Source: Anaerolineae bacterium (lineage in GTDB: Bacteria; Chloroflexota; Anaerolineae; JAAYZQ01). Taken from it: 50,567 nt of DNA. The stretch covers positions 1 to 50,567 of the forward strand of contig JAFGOG010000122.1 in assembly GCA_016926595.1 (NCBI GenBank), given 5' to 3'. The notes under the pieces were generated by a model. That model did no database searches and was not told the DNA's origin. It saw only the letters and a program-made list of their open reading frames with translations. Shown piece after piece: positions 41,771-50,173 of this stretch (position 1 is the stretch's first letter; every line of letters starts with the position of its first letter). The position numbers and the translations under genes were made by a program.

Positions 41771-42865
41771 ATGACAACCATACGCCGTATTGGGGTGCTG
41801 ACATCAGGGGGCGATGCCCCCGGTCTGAACGCCGTCATCCGCGCCGTGGTCAAGACGGCCATTGGCCAGTATGGCTGGGAGGTGATCGGCATAGAAGACG
41901 GCTTCGAAGGGCTGATCCTGCCCGGAAAGACGCGGCCATTGGATTTTGCCAGCGTGCGGGGCATCCTGCCTCTAGGAGGCACGATCCTCGGCACCACCAA
42001 CCGGGCCAACCCGTTCGACTATCCGGTCGCCGACGCAGCCGGCCCTACGGTGCGCCAGGACGTGTCCGCGACCATCCTCAACCGGATCGGCGATCTCGGA
42101 CTGGACGCGCTGGTAGTGATCGGCGGCGACGGATCGCTGCACATCGCCCACAGGCTCCTGGAAATGGGCGCGCCGCTCGTGGCAGTGCCCAAGACGATCG
42201 ACAACGACGTGAGCGGCACCGACCTGACCTTTGGCTTTGACACGGCGTTGGACATCGCCACCCAGGCGATCGACCGCCTGCACACCACCGCCGAAAGCCA
42301 CCACCGGGTGATGCTCGTCGAAGTCATGGGCCGCAACGCCGGCTGGCTGGCGCTGCAATCGGGGCTGGCCGGCGGGGCGGACGCCATCCTGCTGCCCGAG
42401 ATCCCGTTCGACGCCAACCGGGTCGACGCCAAGATCGAGGCCCGCGACCGGGCCGGCAGCCGGTTCAGCATCGTCGTCGTGGCCGAGGGCGCCAGGCCAA
42501 AAGAAGGAGAGCAGGTCTTCCGGGTCGAGAGCAGCTCACCCCTGGCCCGGCGCCTGGGGGGCGTCAGCTTTGTGGTGGCCGATCAGTTGGCGGCGATCTG
42601 CGATCACGAGATCCGGGTCACGGTGTTGGGCCATATCCAGCGCGGCGGATCGCCCACGCCGTTCGACCGGCTCCTGGGCACCCGGTTCGGGACCAATGCA
42701 GTAGATCTAATCGCCAGGGGCGGTCTGGGCCGCATGGTCGCGTTGCGCGGCGAGTCGATCGTCGACATCCCCATTGCCGATGCCATCGCCCATCTCAAGA
42801 CGGTGCCGCTCGACAGCGACTGGATCCGCACGGCGCGCAGTATGGGAGTCAGCCTGGGAGACTAG
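41771..42865 (+). CDS. pfkA: 6-phosphofructokinase
   Basis: A 364-residue PfkA-type enzyme. It has GVLTSGGDAPGLNAVIRAVV, VVIGGDGSLHIAHRLL, VPKTIDNDVSGTD with the catalytic Asp, and EVMGRNAGWLALQSG. At the two phosphoryl-donor positions it has G121 (E. coli Gly104) and K141 (E. coli Gly124). Gly/Gly usually means ATP and Asp/Lys means pyrophosphate, so this is a mixed signature of the group III type. ATP is the more likely donor because the Asp that blocks ATP is missing. AGGAG precedes the ATG at 41771. It converges on the M20 gene. Confidence 0.9.
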   Translation: MTTIRRIGVLTSGGDAPGLNAVIRAVVKTAIGQYGWEVIGIEDGFEGLILPGKTRPLDFASVRGILPLGGTILGTTNRANPFDYPVADAAGPTVRQDVSATILNRIGDLGLDALVVIGGDGSLHIAHRLLEMGAPLVAVPKTIDNDVSGTDLTFGFDTALDIATQAIDRLHTTAESHHRVMLVEVMGRNAGWLALQSGLAGGADAILLPEIPFDANRVDAKIEARDRAGSRFSIVVVAEGARPKEGEQVFRVESSSPLARRLGGVSFVVADQLAAICDHEIRVTVLGHIQRGGSPTPFDRLLGTRFGTNAVDLIARGGLGRMVALRGESIVDIPIADAIAHLKTVPLDSDWIRTARSMGVSLGD

Positions 42866-42877
42866 AAAAAGCTCCTA

Positions 42878-44056
42878 TCATATCAAGCTGAGCGCCAGAT
42901 ACCCCACCACACCCTCGACGAGCTGATCCAGCGAGATTCGCTCCTCCACCGTATGCACCAGCCGGTCGTCGCCCGGCCCAAAGCCGAGAGCGGTAGCTCC
43001 TGCTTCGGCCAGGTGCCCGCCGTCGGTGGCAAACCGCCAGACGCAGATCTCCACCTCCCGGCCCAGCGCCGCACACAGGGCCGCCCAGGCGTCAAGCAGC
43101 CACGGATCGTCGGCGGCGGTGGTGAACGACGGAAAGACGTCTGGATAGCTCACCCGGACGCCGGTGTAGCTGGTCAGCTCCTTCTCCGAGACGGCAATCC
43201 GCCCGCCGCAGCCCGGCTCCAGGCTCTCGGCCAACAGCGCTTCGAGCTTGGCGACGATCGCTTCAGGCCGCTCGCCTGGGATGTTGCGCCAGTCGAGCAC
43301 CAGGTGCAGCGCCGCTGGAGTGACGTTGCCGCTGGCCGGCTCGCTCCACACCCGGGTGGGGGCCACGCTCGAGGCGCCATAGGCCTCGTCGGCGGCCATC
43401 TTCAGGCCACGCAGGCCAGCCACGAACCGCGCCGCCGAAAAGTGGGGGTTGATCCCCAGGTCGGGCATGCTGGCGTGGACCGATCGCCCTTCAAAGTGAG
43501 CCACCAGACCCACCCGCCCCCGGTGCCCACGGCGCAGTTGGTTGCCGCTCGCCTCGCCGATCACGGCGCGCTTGACATCCAACGTCCGGCCCAGGTGCTG
43601 CGACCCCAGTCCGCCGACCTCCTCCTGCACCACGGCGGTCACATACCGGTCGCCGGGCGGGGGTGCGGGCAGCTTCTTGAGCAGGCCTCCGGCGTATACC
43701 ATGGCCGCCAGGGCGCCTTTCATGTCGGCTGCGCCACGGCCCCACAGCTCGCCCCCGTGGATCTCGCCGCCAAACGGCGGATGGGGCCACCGGGCCGGAT
43801 CGCCGGCGTCGACGTGGTCCATGTGGCCATTGAACAGCATCGGCGGCCCGCCGCCCCCGGTAATGCGGCCGATGACGTTGCCCACCCCGTCGATCCACAC
43901 CTGGTCATAACCCAGGCGGGCCATCTCGGCTTCCACCAGAGCCGCCACGGCCTTCTCCTGGCCGGGCAGGCTCGGCGTCTGTACCAATTTCTGAGCAAAA
44001 GCCACCATCCCGGCCTGGCCGGCCTCAGCCAGTGCCGCTAGCTGCTGATAGTCCAT
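42878..44056 (-). CDS. M20-family metallopeptidase (ArgE/DapE/YgeY-like)
   Basis: A 392-residue M20 peptidase/deacylase. The zinc ligands are visible: FNGHMDHVD (H78), WGRGAADMKG (D111) and VQEEVGGLGS (E145/E146). The lid/dimerisation domain spans about residues 175-285. RLVHTVEERIS near the C-terminus holds the final His ligand. Such enzymes remove N-acyl groups or cleave small peptides; the substrate is not decided by the sequence. The ATG at 44056 follows AGGAGG. It lies 31 bp after the GT26 gene. Confidence 0.88.
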   Translation of the reverse strand: MDYQQLAALAEAGQAGMVAFAQKLVQTPSLPGQEKAVAALVEAEMARLGYDQVWIDGVGNVIGRITGGGGPPMLFNGHMDHVDAGDPARWPHPPFGGEIHGGELWGRGAADMKGALAAMVYAGGLLKKLPAPPPGDRYVTAVVQEEVGGLGSQHLGRTLDVKRAVIGEASGNQLRRGHRGRVGLVAHFEGRSVHASMPDLGINPHFSAARFVAGLRGLKMAADEAYGASSVAPTRVWSEPASGNVTPAALHLVLDWRNIPGERPEAIVAKLEALLAESLEPGCGGRIAVSEKELTSYTGVRVSYPDVFPSFTTAADDPWLLDAWAALCAALGREVEICVWRFATDGGHLAEAGATALGFGPGDDRLVHTVEERISLDQLVEGVVGYLALSLI

Positions 44057-44087
44057 GACTTGACCTCCTTGGAAACCAGCCCGAGCT

Positions 44088-44840
44088 TCAGTATTTTGAT
44101 TCTGGGTTTTGGATTGGGCCCCGTTTCGATCTGAGCACGAGGGCCACAAAGCGGATCAGCGCCAACTGCCGCCGCCAGCGCCATGGCTGATGGATCAGGC
44201 GGTGAAGCCATTCCAAGCCGGCCCGCCGCATCCAGGCGGGCGCCCGCCTGGCAACGCCGGCTATGAAATCAAAGGCGCCGCCGACTCCGATCATCGCCGG
44301 CACGGCCAGCCGGTCGCGGTTACGGGCAATCCAGCGCTCCTCGGCCGGCGCGCCATAGGCCACGAACAACAGGTCCGGCGCGGCAGCCCGCACTCTGCAC
44401 ACCACATCGTCCTCGTCCTCGGCGCGGGGCGATCCGGCATACGCGCCCGCCGCCTCCAGGCCGGGATAGCGCGTGGCCAGGCGGCCGGCGACCACCTCGG
44501 CCACCCCCTCGGCAGCTCCCAAAAAGAAGGGACGATACCCCTTCCAGGCGCAGTGCTCTGCCAGGCGACAGATCCCATCCGATCCGGTCACCCGCTCGCG
44601 TAGAGGGCGCCCCAGCCAGCGGGCGGCCATCATCAGCCCCACGCCATCGGCCACGTTCAGGTCGGCGCCGTTGAGCGCCTGCCGGAACCCGGCGTCGTCG
44701 TGAGCGGCAACCAGCATCTCTGGATTGAGGGTTGTGATCTGGTGCGGCTGCTGGCTGGCTACATAGCCGTCCACCACAGCCAGCAGCTCGTCGTTGGTCA
44801 CATCGTCCACCCGCACGCCCAGGATCTCAATCGAGTTCAC
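44088..44840 (-). CDS. WecG/TagA/CpsF family glycosyltransferase (GT26)
   Basis: A 250-residue GT26 enzyme. It has ITTLNPEMLVAAHDD, DLNVADGVGLMMAARWLG, RVTGSDGICRLAEHC, LLFVAYGAPAEERWI (the conserved GxPxQE-like block) and IGVGGAFDFIAGVARRAPAW. The family adds the second sugar (ManNAc or similar) to an undecaprenyl-diphosphate-linked GlcNAc at the inner membrane face. The GTG at 44840 follows AGAGG and overlaps the preceding gene by 14 bp. It pairs with the GT4 gene upstream. Confidence 0.9.
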   Translation of the reverse strand: MNSIEILGVRVDDVTNDELLAVVDGYVASQQPHQITTLNPEMLVAAHDDAGFRQALNGADLNVADGVGLMMAARWLGRPLRERVTGSDGICRLAEHCAWKGYRPFFLGAAEGVAEVVAGRLATRYPGLEAAGAYAGSPRAEDEDDVVCRVRAAAPDLLFVAYGAPAEERWIARNRDRLAVPAMIGVGGAFDFIAGVARRAPAWMRRAGLEWLHRLIHQPWRWRRQLALIRFVALVLRSKRGPIQNPESKY

Positions 44841-45975
44841 GGCCAACCTCTTCCAGCACCGCGAGCACCTCTTTTGCACACTGTCGCCACGAGAACCGGC
44901 TTGCCTGGCGAAAGCCGCGCTCGCGCAAATCGCCGCGCAGCCCTTCGTCGGCGGCGATCCGGCCCAGCGCCGCCGCCAGCGCCCCCACGTCCAAGGGATC
45001 CACCAGCAGGGCGGCGTCGCCGGCCACCTCGGGCAGCGACGACGCGTGAGAGCAGACGACCGGCGCGCCGCACGACATCGCCTCGATCACCGGCAAGCCA
45101 AAACCCTCGTACAAGGATGGAAAACAAAAGGCCAGCGCCCCGCTGAGCAGGGCCGGCAGGTCGGCGTCGGGTACATAGCCGGTCAGGACGACACGGCCTT
45201 CCGCGGCCAGTCCCAGCTTCTGAACCTCGGCCAGGAGGTCGCCGTACAGCCAGCCCTTTTTCCCGGTTATGACAAGCTGGAGGTCATCGACGTCCTGTAG
45301 GGGCGGCCCCGCGTGGCCGCCCTGCAGAGAGGCAAAAGCGTGAAGGAGACGGATCAGGTTCTTGCGCGGCTGAAGGGTACCGACGTGAAGGAGGTAGCGG
45401 CCGGTCAGGCCATAGCGCCCCCGGACGGCGGACAAGGCGGCCGGATCGGTCACCGGCGCCAGGCTCTCGTCGCGGCCAGGATAGACGACGGCGATCTTGT
45501 CGGCGGAAATCTGGCAATGGCGGACGAGGTCGTCGCAGGTAGCCTGTGAGTCGGCCAGGACGCGGGCCGCCGTGCGGGTGTTGTAGCGGGTCGACCAGCG
45601 CAGGTAGGCGTTCTGGAATCGGGTGTGGGCCTCGGGGTAGTACAGGTAGCCCAGGTCGTGGACAGTCACCACGCTTTTGCGGGGATGGATCAGCGGCAGA
45701 ACGTGGGCCGGTACAAAGAGCAGGTCGGGCGGGCGCGTGGCCATCTCCCACGACAAGCGCAGGTGGGTCCACAGCCGGGGAAAAGGGATGATCCGCCGTT
45801 CCGCCCGGCCTTTGAAGAGGCCGGGCGGCGGCGGGTCGTTGAAATAGAGCCGGAAGCGGCGCCCGGGCGGATCATGGCCCAGCGCCAGCAGCTCGCGGGT
45901 CAGGCTCAGGGCATAGTTCTCCGTGCCGGTGCGCCGGGCAGCCGTCGTCCGGCTGGCGTCAATGCCGATCAGCAT
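44827..45975 (-). CDS. GT4-family glycosyltransferase
   Basis: A 382-residue GT-B enzyme of GT4. The N-domain starts LIGIDASRTTAARRTGTENYA. The donor domain has YLLHVGTLQPRKNLIRLLHAF, LVITGKKGWLYGDLLAEV and the E(x7)E motif in PSLYEGFGLPVIEAMSCGAP. It resembles the mannosyltransferase B/WbaZ type. It is likely in one operon with the small membrane gene (12 bp before) and the GT26 gene (14-bp overlap). Confidence 0.92.
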   Translation of the reverse strand: MLIGIDASRTTAARRTGTENYALSLTRELLALGHDPPGRRFRLYFNDPPPPGLFKGRAERRIIPFPRLWTHLRLSWEMATRPPDLLFVPAHVLPLIHPRKSVVTVHDLGYLYYPEAHTRFQNAYLRWSTRYNTRTAARVLADSQATCDDLVRHCQISADKIAVVYPGRDESLAPVTDPAALSAVRGRYGLTGRYLLHVGTLQPRKNLIRLLHAFASLQGGHAGPPLQDVDDLQLVITGKKGWLYGDLLAEVQKLGLAAEGRVVLTGYVPDADLPALLSGALAFCFPSLYEGFGLPVIEAMSCGAPVVCSHASSLPEVAGDAALLVDPLDVGALAAALGRIAADEGLRGDLRERGFRQASRFSWRQCAKEVLAVLEEVGRELD

Positions 45976-45987
45976 CCTTGGCTGCGA

Positions 45988-46488
45988 CTACTTCCGCCCT
46001 CTCTGAAACAGGCCTCTCAGCAGGCTGAGCACGCCGACCAGGATGATCAGCGCCGGCCAGTACTTCCAGATGTCCGACTCTAGCCCGCCCTTGGTATAGG
46101 CCAGGCCGACGATGCCAACGATGATCCCCGCCAGGCCCACACCCAGCGTGCCCCAGTCGCGGGCTCGCTCGGCCAGGAACAGCGCGATAAAGGCGACGCC
46201 GGCGATGAGTGGAAAGATCGGCCACAGCTCGCGCATCTCCTCCCATTCCCAAACGCCAAGCGTAAAGCCAAAGAAGAACAGCCCCACGAGCGTCGCCGCC
46301 ACCCCGATCCACACAAAGCCGCTGTCCTTGAGCCCGCTCCCAACAAAAGCCGCCAGGAAGGCCAGGCCACCCAACAAGGGGAAAACGGGCCAAAACCTGT
46401 CCCAACCGAACGCCATCGCTGCCAGGAAGGCAATCCCCAGCCCGATCAACCCCAGGCCGGCCCACACTGTTCCAGATCTTGAGTTCAT
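45988..46488 (-). CDS. Small multi-pass membrane protein with LiaF-TM-like helices
   Basis: A 166-residue protein with about six short hydrophobic segments of the pattern GLGLIGLGIAFLAAMAFGW, FWPVFPLLGGLAFLAAF and LWPIFPLIAGVAFIALF. The repeated WP(V/I)FPL motif is common in LiaF-type and DUF5668-like stress or envelope proteins. There are no catalytic residues. It is first in an operon with two glycosyltransferases, behind an almost perfect promoter. The ATG at 46488 is chosen because GGAGAGGAG lies directly before it. Confidence 0.65.
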   Translation of the reverse strand: MNSRSGTVWAGLGLIGLGIAFLAAMAFGWDRFWPVFPLLGGLAFLAAFVGSGLKDSGFVWIGVAATLVGLFFFGFTLGVWEWEEMRELWPIFPLIAGVAFIALFLAERARDWGTLGVGLAGIIVGIVGLAYTKGGLESDIWKYWPALIILVGVLSLLRGLFQRGRK

Positions 46489-46554
46489 TTCTCCTCTCCC
46501 ACCTCCAAAGATAGCTGGCCGGGCCCCAAATCCCGGCATTCCCCATCCCGGCCT

Positions 46555-46583
46555 ATTATAGCACGATCCCCCATCCCGGTCAA
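46555..46583 (-). promoter_or_regulatory. Strong promoter of the membrane protein/GT4/GT26 operon
   Basis: Reading leftwards: TTGACC (46583-46578), a 17-bp spacer, and TATAAT (46560-46555) preceded by TGC (extended -10). That is eleven of twelve matches. The leader is about 60 nt and could fold on GGCCGGG/CCCGGCC arms. Confidence 0.85.
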
Positions 46584-46596
46584 TCACCGCCACGGA

Positions 46597-46665
46597 CCCC
46601 TGGGACCGCCGGGCCCCAGCCCGGCAACCACCCTCCCCTGGGACCGCCGGGCTCCAGCCCGGCAA
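46597..46665. repeat. Two 31-bp direct repeats, each with an internal hairpin
   Basis: Copy 1 at 46597-46627 and copy 2 at 46635-46665 differ by one base (C/T) and are spaced 38 bp start to start. Each holds a GCCGGGC/GCCCGGC 7-bp stem with a 4-nt loop. They sit between the Sua5/YrdC gene and the membrane-protein promoter. They look like a short palindromic repeat family. A role as terminator or boundary element is possible. Confidence 0.75.
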
Positions 46666-46669
46666 AATG

Positions 46670-47317
46670 CTAACTCTGATACAGCCCTGTCACCACCGCG
46701 AGCTGCTCAGCCGTGACCGGTCCCGGGCGGAGGATAACCGGCGGCGAGACGGTCAGGTCCAGGACCGTAGAAGCCACCCCGCCGGGACACGGCCCGCCGT
46801 CGAGGATGAGCGGGATGCGGCCGGCCAAAGCCGCCTGAACCTCGCTGGCGGTGACCGGCGGCGGCCAGCCGTGGCGGTTGGCGCTGGTCGCGGCCAGGGG
46901 CGCGCCCAGCCGCCGGCACAGCTCGCGGACAAGCGGATGGTCGGGGACGCGCACGGCGACCGTTGGGCCGCCGGCCGTCACTGCGTCCGGCACCGCCGGG
47001 GCGCGGCGCAGCACCAGGCTCAGCGCGCCGGGCCAAAACCTCCCGGCAACCTCCCAGGCCACGGCGGGGATCTCCACACACACCAGCGCCATCGCCTCCG
47101 CGCCGGGCAGCAGCAGCGGGATGGCCATGCCGGCCGGCCGCTCCTTCACCGCATAAAGCCGGGCCACGGCCTGCGGCAAAAAAGCGTGAGCGCCCACCCC
47201 ATAGACCGTATCGGTCGGAAAGGCGATCACCTCGCCCTGGCGCAGCGCGTCTACGGCCCGGCCTGCGGCGCCCGGCGCCTCGGCGGACAGGCAGACGGTG
47301 GCGTGCTCAAGGCTCAA
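46670..47317 (-). CDS. Sua5/YciO/YrdC-type L-threonylcarbamoyladenylate synthase
   Basis: A 215-residue YrdC-domain protein. It has GEVIAFPTDTVYGVGAHAF, the substrate-site KERPAGMAIPLLL, and LAATSANRHG near residue 145. It makes threonylcarbamoyl-AMP from Thr, bicarbonate and ATP for the t6A modification of tRNA. It lacks the extra Sua5 C-domain. The TTG at 47317 behind GGAGGAG is preferred; it overlaps the solute-binding gene by 11 bp, so the two are coupled. No other tRNA-t6A genes are in the window. Confidence 0.88.
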   Translation of the reverse strand: MSLEHATVCLSAEAPGAAGRAVDALRQGEVIAFPTDTVYGVGAHAFLPQAVARLYAVKERPAGMAIPLLLPGAEAMALVCVEIPAVAWEVAGRFWPGALSLVLRRAPAVPDAVTAGGPTVAVRVPDHPLVRELCRRLGAPLAATSANRHGWPPPVTASEVQAALAGRIPLILDGGPCPGGVASTVLDLTVSPPVILRPGPVTAEQLAVVTGLYQS

Positions 47318-49295
47318 GCCGCCACTCCTCCACGTTCCAGGTCTCCACCGTCCCGGCCGGGTCGGCCGCCGGCCCAACCAGATCAGGGCGAGCGACGACG
47401 AGCCAGGTCCGCGCCGCCAGCGGCAGCGCCGGCAGATCGTCGGCGAACAGCCTCAGCGCCCGCAGATGATGGCCTGTATAGTCGTTGGAACCGGGCAGCG
47501 CCTCGAGCGCCGCCTGGCAGGCCAGGTCATACTCGGGGTTGCTGTACCCGCCGACGTTGTCCCCCCGCCAGTCGTTGGCCGCTGAAGGGATTTCGCCCGA
47601 GGTATACAGATCGCAGGAGGGGATCCGCGTCGCGACCCACGCAAACCCGGCCAGGTCAAAGCGCCGGCCGTAGAGCAGGCCATCCGCACCCGAGGCAAAA
47701 AACTCGGGTGAGCCTCTGACGGTTATCGTCGCGCTGATGCCGCAGGTCGCCAGGTCTGCCGCGATCAGTCCGGCGGCCTCGATGCGCGCCTCGCTCTCAG
47801 AGCCCAGGACGTCGTAGCGGAATGCCAGCGGCGTCCCGTCAGGGATGCCGTTCACCCCATGCGCCTCGCGCACCCCATCGCCGTCGGCGTCCCGCCAGCC
47901 CAACCGCTCCAGCGCCGACCTGGCCGCCCCTGGATCAAACCCGTACTCGGACAGCCCCGAACCGAGATAGAGAGGATGATCGGGAGGAATATAAGAATGC
48001 ATCACCACCGCCTGGCCCAGGTACGCCCTTTCCACCACCTGCCGGCGGTCGATGCACTTGGCCATGGCCTGCCGCAGGCGCGCATTCTCGAACAGGTCAG
48101 GGCGATCGGCATCGGGCGCCGGGTCGATGCCAAAATCCAGGTGCTCCCACACCCTGCTAACCTTGGCATACAGCCTGAGCGCGCCGGCGGCCTCCAGCTC
48201 GGCCAACCGCTCGCTCTCGCCGCCAGCGCCTGTATCCACGGCCAGCAGGTCACACCGGCCAGCCTCCAGCTCGGCCAGGCTGCGCTTGGCATCCTGGCCG
48301 ACGAAGCGAAACACCAGCCGGTCAAAGGCGGGCAGGCCCTCGCCAGCGCGAAAATAGTTGGGGTTCCGTTCGGCCAAGATCCGGTCGCCGGGAATCCACT
48401 GCTTCAGAATGTATGGCCCCCAGCCCAGGGGCAGTTGAACGTCGTTTCGGCCCTCGGCCAACTGCTCGAGTAGCTGATCGGCCAGCAGGTGGCATGGTTG
48501 GGGCGTGACCAGGTTGGCCTGGTAGTCTGGATCCACGAACCCGGGCATGCCCACCCACTGCACCGTCCGCTCGTCCGGCGCCGTGTAAAAGGCCGTGCGC
48601 TCCACGAGGTCTAGGCTGCGATCCGGAGCCGGCCCGGCGTACCGCGATTCCTCCATTTCCGCCGCGACCGCCTGGACAAGCTGGAAACCAAAAACCGAAT
48701 CCTCGGCGGTCAGCGGCGTCCCGTCGGACCAGGCCAGCCCCGGCAGCAGCCGAAAAGTCACCGACATCTGGTCCATCTCCAGCGGCCCGCCGTCATAGCC
48801 TATCGCACAGCTTGCCTGACGGCAGCCAGCCGGGCGCACCGCCACCCCCCCAGCCAGCTCCACCACCCTCCCCTCGTTATCCACCACCCGGTCGCCGGCC
48901 TGAACCCGGACCGCCTCGATCGCCGCGTCGCCGTCGGCCAGCGACGGCAGCTTTTCCAGGATGACTGGCCTATACTCATAACCAACCATGTCAATCGGGC
49001 CGTCATAGATCGCCTCGAGGATCAGATCGCGCGCGTATCCCGGCTCACCGTATAGAAACAGCGTCCTCGGCTCCTCTCCAACGCAGATCGTGCAAGTGCG
49101 GGGAACCGGCGTAGGCGTCGGCGAAGGCACAGCGGTCGGCGGGACTGGCGTAAAGGTGGGCGCCAGGGTTGGCCTTACAGGCGGGGTCAGATCGGTCGGG
49201 CCAGGCTCAGGGGCCGAGGTTGGCGTCACCGCGGTCGTGCAGCACGCCAGTAAAACGGCAAGAAGGGACAGTTGGGCAATACGCCTGATGATCAT
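47307..49295 (-). CDS. ABC transporter solute-binding lipoprotein (SBP family 5, peptide/nickel type)
   Basis: A 662-residue lipoprotein. The signal LSLLAVLLAC ends in the lipobox Cys near residue 18. A Pro/Thr-rich linker (about residues 22-65) follows, then the family-5 binding domain with SVTFRLLPGLAWSDGTPLTAEDS, LGWGPYILKQWIPGD, and RLRQAMAKCIDRRQVVERAYLG. Family members bind peptides, nickel or sugars. The permease and ATPase genes expected beside it are absent; the next gene is the YrdC protein. The ATG at 49295 gives the proper signal peptide. Confidence 0.88.
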   Translation of the reverse strand: MIIRRIAQLSLLAVLLACCTTAVTPTSAPEPGPTDLTPPVRPTLAPTFTPVPPTAVPSPTPTPVPRTCTICVGEEPRTLFLYGEPGYARDLILEAIYDGPIDMVGYEYRPVILEKLPSLADGDAAIEAVRVQAGDRVVDNEGRVVELAGGVAVRPAGCRQASCAIGYDGGPLEMDQMSVTFRLLPGLAWSDGTPLTAEDSVFGFQLVQAVAAEMEESRYAGPAPDRSLDLVERTAFYTAPDERTVQWVGMPGFVDPDYQANLVTPQPCHLLADQLLEQLAEGRNDVQLPLGWGPYILKQWIPGDRILAERNPNYFRAGEGLPAFDRLVFRFVGQDAKRSLAELEAGRCDLLAVDTGAGGESERLAELEAAGALRLYAKVSRVWEHLDFGIDPAPDADRPDLFENARLRQAMAKCIDRRQVVERAYLGQAVVMHSYIPPDHPLYLGSGLSEYGFDPGAARSALERLGWRDADGDGVREAHGVNGIPDGTPLAFRYDVLGSESEARIEAAGLIAADLATCGISATITVRGSPEFFASGADGLLYGRRFDLAGFAWVATRIPSCDLYTSGEIPSAANDWRGDNVGGYSNPEYDLACQAALEALPGSNDYTGHHLRALRLFADDLPALPLAARTWLVVARPDLVGPAADPAGTVETWNVEEWRLEP

Positions 49296-49372
49296 CGACC
49301 CTGTTCTACATTCCACTCCTGCGGATACGACACAGAACTAGAGACCGGTTCTGACTGCCTGCCTCACGCCCG

Positions 49373-49401
49373 ATTCTACCTCAAGATGGAGGAAAGCGCA
49401 A
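49373..49401 (-). promoter_or_regulatory. Promoter of the solute-binding lipoprotein gene
   Basis: Reading leftwards: TTGCGC (49401-49396), a 17-bp spacer, and TAGAAT (49378-49373). That is three and five of six matches. The leader to the ATG at 49295 is about 70 nt. The same -35 hexamer is used by the rpmB promoter. Confidence 0.6.
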
Positions 49402-49438
49402 GCGACGGCCTGACAGGCCGGGCTAGGGTGCTGGTACG

Positions 49439-50145
49439 TTACCGTTTCTCACCGTAGGGATAATTGCGGACTTTTCGTTACCTTGGGCATCCAGCACCAC
49501 ACTGGTGGTACCCAGGGCTGTCCAGAGCGTAGCCGAAAGATGATCCCCCGCGAGGTAGTATACCACACCCCCCTTCTTCACCGCAACCCGCTGATCGCCA
49601 AAGTGATAGTACCTGGTGCTGGAATCGACCCACACCGGGGCGGCGCGGTCTGTCGTCGTCCCGTCGCCCAGTTGACCACAGTTGTTGCGCCCCCAGGCCC
49701 ACACCGTCCCGTCGCCCAACTGGCCATAGCCATTGTAGCCCCAGGCACAGGTCGTGCCGTCGCTGCTCGCGGCCAGGCTGTGCCCTCCCGCCGGCCATGG
49801 CCACCGTCGAGACCGCCAGCTCGAACTGGGCGCCGGCACCACCAGCCGCAGGGGCCCGCCATGCTCCAAGGCCAGCTCCTTGCCGTCGTAGCGCCACGCC
49901 AACAGGTTCTCCTCGCGCAGGAAATCCTCCAGCGCCAGGTTGGTGGTGAACCCCTGCTCGGCGTAGACCAAGGCGCGGCGCGCCTCGGGCTCGACACGCA
50001 CGTGGCTCAGCAACTCCCGCGTGCTGACCCCTCCCAACGCGTGTCCAGATTCGACCAGCAGGTGACGCAGTAGATATCGGCCGCGATCTCCTTGACCGGC
50101 AACGCCCCAAACTGGTCAAAGGCCCAGCGGGCAGTGGCCGAAGAA
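49439..50145 (-). pseudogene. Chimeric pseudogene: sulfite-oxidase-like fragment, RCC1 fragment and RHS-core fragment
   Basis: Reading leftwards from about 50145, ALPVKEIAADIYCVTCW matches the Mo-ligand region of sulfite-oxidase-like (YedY/SuOx) enzymes. The match continues in another frame as GVSTRELLSHVRVEPEAR, YAEQGFTTNLALEDFL and GGPLRLVVP. The change of frame falls in a run of four C (50028-50031), where one base seems lost. Near 49838 the match stops and RCC1-like repeats begin (AWGYNGYGQLGDGT, then WGRNNCGQLGDGTT). From about 49625 an RHS-core fragment follows (YYHFGDQRVAVKKGGVVYYL, GTTSVVLDAQGNEK). A second shift near 49470 would give NYPYGEKR and a stop at 49441-49439. No part is complete, so no function is expected. 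The fusion looks like recombination debris. Confidence 0.75.
49514..49540. repeat. Short interspersed repeat-like insert in the RHS remnant
   Basis: About 24-27 bases (GGCTGTCCAGAGCGTAGCC is the core) interrupt the expected GDHL-GTTSVV junction of the RHS core and add eight codons in frame. The core resembles the common bacterial interspersed element of the CCTGTCCTGAGCG-type. The resemblance is from memory and is not exact. Confidence 0.4.
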
Positions 50146-50173
50146 CCAAGGATCAAGCGAGGTCTTGAGCAGG

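Noticed and set aside
46597..46665. CRISPR array
   Set aside because: Only two copies with a 7-bp separation and no true spacers.
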